Assembly: GCA_934096105.1 (NCBI GenBank)
Contig: CAKOLH010000012.1
Location: 1 to 29,559, forward strand
Reading direction: 5' to 3'
Source of the DNA: an uncultured Bacilli bacterium
GTDB lineage: Bacteria > Bacillota_I > Bacilli_A > RF39 > UBA660
Length of the DNA: 29,559 nucleotides
Shown here: piece after piece, positions 22,023 through 27,997 of the stretch
How positions within the stretch are numbered: position 1 is the first letter of the stretch
How the letters are laid out: every line of letters begins with the position of its first letter
Notes under the pieces: model-generated
What the model was told of the DNA's origin: nothing
The model's input: the letters and a program-made list of their open reading frames with translations, nothing else
Database searches by the model: none
Translations under genes and position numbers: made by a program

Positions 22023-23219
22023 ATGAATAGAGATGATTTTGAAATTTTAAAGAAGAATATTATATACTTTGATAATGGGGCTACTACTTTGAAGCCTAAG
22101 GTAGTAAGAGATGCTATATTAAAGTATTATGATGAATATACTGCGAATGCTCATAGAGGCGACTATAAACTAAGTGCCACTGTTGATAGTCTATATGAAG
22201 AGACTAGAAAAAAGATTAAAGATTTTATTAATGCTAAAGAACCTTCTGAAATTGTTTTTACTGATGGTACCACTAATGGTATGAATGTTATTGTTTCTGG
22301 TTTTTTTAAAGATTATTTGAAGAAAGATGATGAAGTTCTTATTACTCTTAGTGAACATGCTTCAAATATTATACCTTGGTTTATATTACAAAAAGAGATA
22401 GGTATTAAAGTTAAATATATTGAACTTAATGATAATCATGAGGTAACTACTGAGAATGTTAGAAAAGCTATAACTAATAAAACTAAAGTTATATCTCTTG
22501 CTTATACTACTAATGTAATTGGTGATGAGAGACCTATTAAAGAAATTAGTAAACTAGCTCATGATAATAATATAATTATGGTTGTAGATGCTGCGCAAGG
22601 TATAGCACATAAAAAGATAGATGTCCAAGATGAAGATATTGATTTTATGGTATTTTCTGGTCATAAGATGTATGGTCCTACGGGTATTGGGGTCTTATAT
22701 GGTAAATTTGATTTACTAGATAAAGTTAAACCTTTTAATTATGGTGGTGTTATGAATGCAATGTTTACTAAGGATGGCTATGTTGAACTAAGAGAGATAC
22801 CTACAAGACTTGAAGGTGGTACTCAAAATATTGAAGGAGTATTAGGTCTTAGCGCTGCAGTTAGTTATTTAGAAAATATTGGTATGGATAGAATTAATAA
22901 GTATGAAAGAGATTTAAGAAAGTATTTAATTAACGAACTATCTAAACTTGATTTTATTACTATATATAATAAAGATGTAGATACTAATATTGTTGCTTTT
23001 AATATTAATGGGGTATTTGCCCAAGACGCTGCGATATACTTAGATAAATATAATATATGTGTAAGAGCGGGTAATCACTGTGCTAAAATACTTGATAATG
23101 TATTTAATATTAGTAATACAGTTAGAATTAGTCTTAGTTTTTATAATACTAAAGAAGAAATTGATTTACTTATTAATGTATTAAAGAATAGTAATAATAT
23201 ATGGAAGGAAATACTATAA
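22023..23219 (+). CDS. sufS: Cysteine desulfurase SufS
   Basis: PLP enzyme that takes sulfur from cysteine and hands it to SufU. The 398-residue protein has the group II features: IYFDNGATTLKP start, LSEHASNIIPW (His112), VVDAAQGIAHKKIDVQ, the PLP lysine in SGHK (Lys215), YGPTGIGVLYGK, and the catalytic cysteine in VRAGNHCA (Cys353). AGGAGGTG, read from the end of sufD, stands before the ATG. The stop codon overlaps the sufU start by one base (TAATG). Confidence 0.97.
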   Translation: MNRDDFEILKKNIIYFDNGATTLKPKVVRDAILKYYDEYTANAHRGDYKLSATVDSLYEETRKKIKDFINAKEPSEIVFTDGTTNGMNVIVSGFFKDYLKKDDEVLITLSEHASNIIPWFILQKEIGIKVKYIELNDNHEVTTENVRKAITNKTKVISLAYTTNVIGDERPIKEISKLAHDNNIIMVVDAAQGIAHKKIDVQDEDIDFMVFSGHKMYGPTGIGVLYGKFDLLDKVKPFNYGGVMNAMFTKDGYVELREIPTRLEGGTQNIEGVLGLSAAVSYLENIGMDRINKYERDLRKYLINELSKLDFITIYNKDVDTNIVAFNINGVFAQDAAIYLDKYNICVRAGNHCAKILDNVFNISNTVRISLSFYNTKEEIDLLINVLKNSNNIWKEIL

Positions 23220-23644
23220 TGGATAGAGATTTAAAAAGAAGTATTATTTTAGATAATTACCAAGCTCCTAATAACAAACATACTAGTGATGATAGTTATG
23301 TTAAGATTAATACAAGAAATGTTAGTTGTATTGATAATTTAGATATTTATTTAAAGATTCAAGATAATATTATTAAAGATATATCTTTTGAAGGAGAAGC
23401 TTGTGTTATAAGTATATCCTCTACTAATATTCTTACTAATTTACTTATTGGTAAAACTAAAGAAGAAGGTATTTACTTAATAGATAATTATTTAAAAATG
23501 ATTAATGAAGAAGAATATGATAAAGAAGTATTAAAAGAATTATTGGTATTTGATGATACTAGTAAACAGCCCTCAAGAATTAAATGTGCTACTTTATCTG
23601 CGAATGGTATAAAGAATTATTTAGAAAAAGAAAATCACTCATAG
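23219..23644 (+). CDS. sufU: Sulfur-transfer protein SufU
   Basis: Zinc-bound IscU-like protein that accepts sulfur from SufS. In 141 residues: LKRSIILDNYQAPNNK, Cys37 in SCID (usual CGD; the Asp39 is kept, Gly changed to Ile), Cys62 in FEGEACVISISSTN and Cys123 in RIKCATL. These four are the zinc ligands expected. The loop between the second and third ligands is of SufU type. The frame is open six codons further upstream, but GGAAGGA stands just ahead of the ATG at 23219. The last codons and stop lie within the following terminator. In Bacillus sufB comes next; here it does not. Confidence 0.92.
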   Translation: MDRDLKRSIILDNYQAPNNKHTSDDSYVKINTRNVSCIDNLDIYLKIQDNIIKDISFEGEACVISISSTNILTNLLIGKTKEEGIYLIDNYLKMINEEEYDKEVLKELLVFDDTSKQPSRIKCATLSANGIKNYLEKENHS

Positions 23645-23664
23645 TTAAGTGGGTGATTTTTTTG
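23631..23664 (+). terminator. Terminator of the suf operon (repeat module, copy 1)
   Basis: 9-bp stem (23633-23641 with 23650-23658, one U-G) containing the sufU stop codon, then a T run. With the adjoining 23-nt dyad it forms a 58-bp module repeated at 25077-25133. Confidence 0.85.
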
Positions 23665-23665
23665 T

Positions 23666-23688
23666 GTATCCACAAGTATTGTTGATAT
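23666..23688 (+). repeat. 23-nt dyad repeat, copy 6
   Basis: Halves GTATCCACA and TGTTGATAT, 5-base centre, directly after the suf terminator. Confidence 0.65.
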
Positions 23689-23727
23689 TTTTATTTAATT
23701 TTATTATTTTAAAATGTAAGCTATTTT

Positions 23728-23783
23728 CATTTTTTGTAAAATACATATTTTTATATACAAAAAGTAATTTTTTATGATATAAT
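23728..23783 (+). promoter_or_regulatory. Operator and promoter of the Asn-rich protein gene
   Basis: A 56-bp block ending in TATAAT (23778-23783, with TGA before it) lines up without gaps with 25605-25660 (about 42 of 56 identical). Both contain TTTTTTGTA and, 20 or so bases on, TATAC[A/G]AAAA, an imperfect inverted repeat placed over the -35 area, likely bound by the double-HTH regulator at 25144. The leader to 23895 is about 105 bases and includes an extra AAAGGAG without a usable start. Confidence 0.6.
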
Positions 23784-23895
23784 TTATTATAGAAAGGAGT
23801 CTTAAATAATTACATATTAAAAATATATGGTATAACTTTATACAATTACTGTTTATTTTTAATGCATGAATGAAAATAGAAAGGAATGATAAAAT

Positions 23896-24600
23896 ATGAA
23901 TAATGAAAATAATAATGGAATAAATAATTTAGGACAATCAGGCATTAATAATCAGCCTAACAATAATCAGAATTTTAATGGCCAACCTATGAATAATCAG
24001 CCTATGAATAATCAAGGCTTCAATGAACAGCCTATGATGAATAATCAACCCAACAATAATCAATATAATAATTATAATGGTAATTCTGATAATAAAAAGA
24101 AAAATAACAAAACTTTTATTATAATTGGTGTGATAGCTATAGTAGTTCTTGGTTCTATTGTACTAAATAGTTTATTTAAAAAAGGTAGTTCAAATGTTGA
24201 CTATACTTGTACTATGACTAATGCAAAAGATAACATTAATCAAACACTTACTATAAAAGGTACTTTTGACTATAAAGATAGTTCTGGTACAATTTATCAA
24301 TTATATGAAAGTAATGAGCTAGTTGCAGAATACACTAATGGTTTAACAGACAGTGAATATACTAATTTCACTAATAAAACTTTTGGTACATATTGTAAAC
24401 TTGATAATGTAGATTGTTCTAGTAGTCATTTTAAATTAATTTCATCTTCTTTAGGTTTTGATACTGTGGTTGATAGAAACAATAATAAAATAGTAATTAC
24501 ATATATTAAATATATGGGTATGGGTAGTACTATTTCTAAGAGCGAAAAAGATTCTTTAATTGATTCTTATAAACAATCTGGAATGACTTGTAAATATTAA
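23896..24600 (+). CDS. Asn/Gln-rich single-pass membrane protein
   Basis: Not assigned to a family. In 234 residues, an Asn/Gln/Pro-rich low-complexity head (1-65, repeats of the type PMNNQ) is followed by KKKNNK, a membrane helix (about 73-93, FIIIGVIAIVVLGSIVLNSLF) and an outer domain of about 140 residues with four or more Cys (DYTCTMTN, TYCKLDNVDCSS, MTCKY) that may form disulfides. The disordered head should be cytoplasmic. AGAAAGGA precedes the ATG. It shares its promoter design with the poly-Asn cassette at 25681 and so probably its regulator; the outer domain might sense or bind something at the surface. Confidence 0.8.
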   Translation: MNNENNNGINNLGQSGINNQPNNNQNFNGQPMNNQPMNNQGFNEQPMMNNQPNNNQYNNYNGNSDNKKKNNKTFIIIGVIAIVVLGSIVLNSLFKKGSSNVDYTCTMTNAKDNINQTLTIKGTFDYKDSSGTIYQLYESNELVAEYTNGLTDSEYTNFTNKTFGTYCKLDNVDCSSSHFKLISSSLGFDTVVDRNNNKIVITYIKYMGMGSTISKSEKDSLIDSYKQSGMTCKY

Positions 24601-24606
24601 GCTATA

Positions 24607-24642
24607 AAACTAAATGGTTATACAACTATTTAGTTTTTTATT
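24607..24642 (+). terminator. Terminator of the Asn-rich protein gene
   Basis: Perfect 9-bp stem (24607-24615 with 24628-24636), 12-base loop and a T-rich tail. Confidence 0.75.
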
Positions 24643-25057
24643 TATTAAAAATAATCTACTAGAAATATCTAGTTTTTTAATAATATATAATTATAGAAAT
24701 AGGGCTTTTAATTCTCTATCATTTATAACAAGAATAAATGAAAGTTTAAAAGATTTTAATTTATCTGCGAGTAGAATATTTGAGATTATTGATAGCAAAT
24801 ATTTTAAGAAAGAAAAATTTGGGAAGAAAAGGATTAAAAATGTTGAAGGCCATTTTAAATTTGAAAATGTTAATTTTTCTTATAATGGTGAAGAAAAAAT
24901 TATTAAAGATTTATCTTTTGAAATTAAACCTAATGAAACTGTTGCTTTTGTTGGTAAATCAGGAGCAGGAAAAACTACTATATTTAGTTTACTCGATAAA
25001 TTATATACGATAGATAGTGGAAATATCTATATTGATAATAATAATATTATAGATTGA
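24641..25057 (+). pseudogene. Fragment of an ABC exporter (end of membrane domain plus start of ATPase)
   Basis: The frame gives the last helices and linker of an ABC exporter membrane domain (RAFNSLSFITRINESLKDFNLSASRIFEIID) and the first part of its nucleotide-binding domain (VEGHFKFENVNFSYNGEEKIIKDLSFEIKPNETVAFVGKSGAGKTTIFSLLDKLYTIDSGNIYIDNNNIID), with Walker A GKSGAGKTT. It stops at TGA before the Q-loop; signature, Walker B and H-loop are absent, and no start codon with a ribosome site exists. Roughly 140 of about 570-600 residues remain. The remnant sits between two copies of the 58-bp terminator/dyad module, so it may have been cut off by recombination. It is the only coding-like frame in the window that ends in TGA. 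Confidence 0.85.
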
Positions 25058-25076
25058 ATTTATTAATAATTATTGA

Positions 25077-25110
25077 AAAATCACTCATAGTTAAATGGGT
25101 GATTTTTTAT
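25077..25110. terminator. Bidirectional terminator (repeat module, copy 2)
   Basis: 9-bp stem (25079-25087 with 25096-25104) with T run on the plus strand and A run on the other side, so it can end both the ABC fragment (plus) and the regulator gene (minus). Nearly identical to the sufU terminator. Confidence 0.8.
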
Positions 25111-25133
25111 GTATCCACAGGTGCTGTTGACAA
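25111..25133 (+). repeat. 23-nt dyad repeat, copy 7
   Basis: Halves GTATCCACA and TGTTGACAA, 5-base centre. Directly follows the terminator, as copy 6 does. Confidence 0.6.
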
Positions 25134-25143
25134 AGAATTTTTA

Positions 25144-25581
25144 TTAATCTTTTGTTATTCCACATATATAGTCCATAGATATATTATACTTTTTACAAAT
25201 TTGATAAGCAAATGATGTTAAGATTAGTGTTTTTCCTTTTTCATAGGCACAAACTGTTGATGGAGTAGTATTTAAAAATAATGCTAATTCTTTTTGTGTA
25301 AGATTTCTTTCTTTTCTAAATGTTACTATATTATTTCCTGATATTTTTTTATCTACTTTGTAATTGTATACTTTATTTTCTTTTTTGATGTTTGATAAGT
25401 TACAAATGTAATCAAGACTTATACCATAGTAATTTGCTAATAATATTAATTTATTTAATGGTATTATTTCCACTTCTTTTTCCCATCTAGAGTATGTAGG
25501 CTGTGATACTTTTAAAATATCTGCGACTTCTTTTTGGATTAGTTCCATATTTTCTCTAATGTCTTGTAATCTAAAATTCAT
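25144..25581 (-). CDS. Double-HTH XRE family transcriptional regulator
   Basis: A 145-residue protein made of two Cro/C1-type helix-turn-helix domains in tandem: the first about 5-62 (IRENMELIQKEVADILKVSQPTYSRWEKEVEIIPLNKLILLANYYGISLDYIC) and the second about 84-142 (IVTFRKERNLTQKELALFLNTTPSTVCAYEKGKTLI...YNISMDYICG). There is no sensor domain, so one monomer could hold two half-sites. The frame starts with GTG codons further up, but GGTGAT stands ahead of the ATG at 25581. It is divergent from the poly-Asn cassette with a 99-bp gap containing TTTTTTGTA and TACGAA repeats; it most likely represses that cassette, itself and the gene at 23896. Confidence 0.9.
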   Translation of the reverse strand: MNFRLQDIRENMELIQKEVADILKVSQPTYSRWEKEVEIIPLNKLILLANYYGISLDYICNLSNIKKENKVYNYKVDKKISGNNIVTFRKERNLTQKELALFLNTTPSTVCAYEKGKTLILTSFAYQICKKYNISMDYICGITKD

Positions 25582-25604
25582 AGATATCACCACAATTATT
25601 GTCT

Positions 25605-25660
25605 CATTTTTTGTAAAGTATTAAATTTTATATACGAAAATACGAATTTTGTGCTATAAT
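25605..25660 (+). promoter_or_regulatory. Operator and promoter of the poly-Asn membrane cassette
   Basis: TTTTTTGTA near 25607-25615, then TATACGAAAATACGAA (two TACGAA-like half-sites about 9 bp apart), ending in TGC-TATAAT (25655-25660). It is colinear with 23728-23783. The half-sites cover the expected -35 of the cassette and likely the promoter of the divergent regulator gene. Confidence 0.6.
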
Positions 25661-25680
25661 TATTCTAGAGGAGGTAAAAA

Positions 25681-26394
<714 letters not shown>

Positions 26395-26395
26395 T

Positions 26396-26863
26396 ATGAA
26401 TATATATGATACTGTTCTTTCTATAATAACATTAGTAATAATAGTTATAATGCTAATCTTATTATTAAATGTTGTATATAGAACTTGTTTAGTAAAAATT
26501 GTACTTATTAAGATTATTTCTAAACCAACAAGTACAGATTATATTGATACCTATTATTATAATGTCATAAAAAAACAAAAAGTAATTAAAAAAAATGTAA
26601 AATTTCACTCTTATCTTTTTATAAAAAGAGGGCAAAGTAGATTAGCCTTTTACTCTAAGGATAAAGAAAAATTAGTTGGAAAATTTAGAACACCATTTGT
26701 TTTAAGTCTTATTATTTTAATTTTATTTACTGGAATTTCTAATAGTGATTTGAAAATATTTATTATTTCTTGTATAATTGTATTGTCTATGATAGTTTTA
26801 TTTGTAGTGAGTTATAAATCTAAATATTTAAAAAAAGATAGTAACGGTGAGAGTGATGTTTAA
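26396..26863 (+). CDS. Hypothetical membrane protein (cassette gene 2)
   Basis: Not recognised. In 155 residues, one N-terminal helix (about 5-30, VLSIITLVIIVIMLILLLNVV), a basic middle of about 65 residues with beta-strand character (YIDTYYYNVIKKQKVIKKNVKFHSYLFIKRGQSRLAFY), then two C-terminal helices (LSLIILILFTGI and FIISCIIVLSMIVLFVVSY). The ATG at 26396 follows the preceding stop by one base, and no clear ribosome site is present, so translation is probably coupled. The following gene overlaps it by eight bases. Confidence 0.7.
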   Translation: MNIYDTVLSIITLVIIVIMLILLLNVVYRTCLVKIVLIKIISKPTSTDYIDTYYYNVIKKQKVIKKNVKFHSYLFIKRGQSRLAFYSKDKEKLVGKFRTPFVLSLIILILFTGISNSDLKIFIISCIIVLSMIVLFVVSYKSKYLKKDSNGESDV

Positions 26864-27293
26864 GTTTAAATTTATTATTAAAAATATTTTTTATTTTAGT
26901 TTTTTAATGTTTTTGTTCATATTATCTATATTTTGTTTAGATACTATGGCAAATATAAATGATGTATTTTTTTGTATTATTGGACTTGCGATGTTTATAT
27001 TAATTATTGCCATACTATATATGATTAATTTTAATTTTCCTAATCCGTTATGTACATATGAAATAGAGGCTAAAGTAATAAAAAATGATTCTATATATTT
27101 TGAAGGTAGTGATACACCTCCTTATGATTTAGAAAATAATTATAATTCGTTAATAACTATAGAATATCTATATAGAAATAGAAAATATAAAAAGTCTATT
27201 ATGTTACCTAGTCATAGTAAAGTAACTTTTAATAAAGATAAAGTAAAAATTAAGATATGCAAGTTTTTTCCTAAAATGGTTAATGTAATATAA
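26856..27293 (+). CDS. Hypothetical membrane protein (cassette gene 3)
   Basis: In 145 residues, two N-terminal membrane helices (NIFYFSFLMFLFILSIFCL and VFFCIIGLAMFILIIAILYMI) and a soluble beta-rich domain (CTYEIEAKVIKND...LITIEYLYRNRKYKKSIMLPSHSKVTFNKDKVKIKICKFFP) whose pattern recalls DUF3592-type domains, though I cannot confirm this. In-frame GTG codons lie up to three codons upstream, but GGTGAG is best spaced for the ATG at 26856. It overlaps the previous gene by eight bases. Confidence 0.68.
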   Translation: MFKFKFIIKNIFYFSFLMFLFILSIFCLDTMANINDVFFCIIGLAMFILIIAILYMINFNFPNPLCTYEIEAKVIKNDSIYFEGSDTPPYDLENNYNSLITIEYLYRNRKYKKSIMLPSHSKVTFNKDKVKIKICKFFPKMVNVI

Positions 27294-27305
27294 GGAGATA
27301 TTGAT

Positions 27306-27824
27306 ATGAAAAAAGAAATTGTAACTATTAAATATCCTTTAAGGTATTTAGAACAAATTATACTTATTGTATTAATTGTTTATTTTGGTATTAATTTTAA
27401 AATGACTTTTTCTAATAGTACTTATTCTTTAATATTTGTTACTTTATGTGCTACTTGGTTATTTTCTATTATTTATATGCTAAGAAATAAGACTTATTAT
27501 TATGTTGATAAGGCTGATTATAAGTATTTAATTAGAAGAAAAGATTTAAATAGTAAAGAAGAAAAAGATGATAGCGAAAGATTTATTAACGAGAATATTA
27601 GATATGATGATAAAGATATTGATATTTTAAATGGTATAGATTTACTATTTTCACTACCAGATAATAAAATTATAAATAAAAGAATTACGAATAAAGTACT
27701 TAACTATTCTAAATATCAAATAGATAGTATTCAAAATATTACTAATTTTATTGGTATAAAGATATATAAAATTATATTTAAAAATAATAAGTCTAAAGTA
27801 ATTATTACTTTTAATAATTTATAA
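27306..27824 (+). CDS. Hypothetical membrane protein (cassette gene 4)
   Basis: Not recognised. In 172 residues, two membrane helices near the start (YLEQIILIVLIVYFGINF and LIFVTLCATWLFSIIYML) are followed by a charged domain of about 110 residues (KDLNSKEEKDDSERFINENIRYDDKDIDIL...). AAGGAGATATTG stands before the ATG, 12 bases after the preceding stop. It is the last gene of the cassette. No classical terminator follows: element D begins seven bases after the stop codon. Confidence 0.7.
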   Translation: MKKEIVTIKYPLRYLEQIILIVLIVYFGINFKMTFSNSTYSLIFVTLCATWLFSIIYMLRNKTYYYVDKADYKYLIRRKDLNSKEEKDDSERFINENIRYDDKDIDILNGIDLLFSLPDNKIINKRITNKVLNYSKYQIDSIQNITNFIGIKIYKIIFKNNKSKVIITFNNL

Positions 27825-27830
27825 ATAGAT

Positions 27831-27911
27831 TAATTTAGAGACTTAATGGCTCTAAATTAGCATAAAAAGACCCTAGGCTTTTTATGTAGTGAGAGACTAT
27901 AGGCTCGAACT
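27831..27911 (+). ncRNA. Hairpin-array element D (candidate structured RNA)
   Basis: Three adjoining hairpins with one-base linkers. Hairpin 1: 10-bp stem 27831-27840/27850-27859, apical AC-TTAAT-GG. Hairpin 2: 9-bp stem 27861-27869/27878-27886, apical AC-CCTA-GG. Hairpin 3: outer stem 27888-27890/27909-27911, tandem G-A mismatches (27891-27892 with 27907-27908), inner stem 27893-27895/27904-27906, apical AC-TATA-GG. Plan and order match element B, with different stem sequences. It ends 87 bases before the polC ATG. Confidence 0.6.
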
Positions 27912-27965
27912 AAAAAAACTTGTAAAAAAGATTGTAAAGAGGTTTAATTTACTTCTTTTTTTTAG

Positions 27966-27971
27966 TATAAT
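27966..27971 (+). promoter_or_regulatory. Probable -10 of polC
   Basis: TATAAT with TTTAAT at 27943-27948 (17 bp) as weak -35. It lies after element D, so D would not be part of the polC message made from here. Confidence 0.5.
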
Positions 27972-27997
27972 ATTAGATAGGAAGTTTAGGTGGTATT

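Noticed and set aside
24600..25066. Reading TGA as Trp to rescue the ABC fragment
   Set aside because: Only two codons would be gained before TAA, and no other gene contains an in-frame TGA, so the standard code stands.
27831..27911. Hairpin arrays explained as ordinary intrinsic terminators
   Set aside because: No T run follows any of the arrays, copies A and B lie between divergent genes, and the conserved apical motif is not needed for termination.
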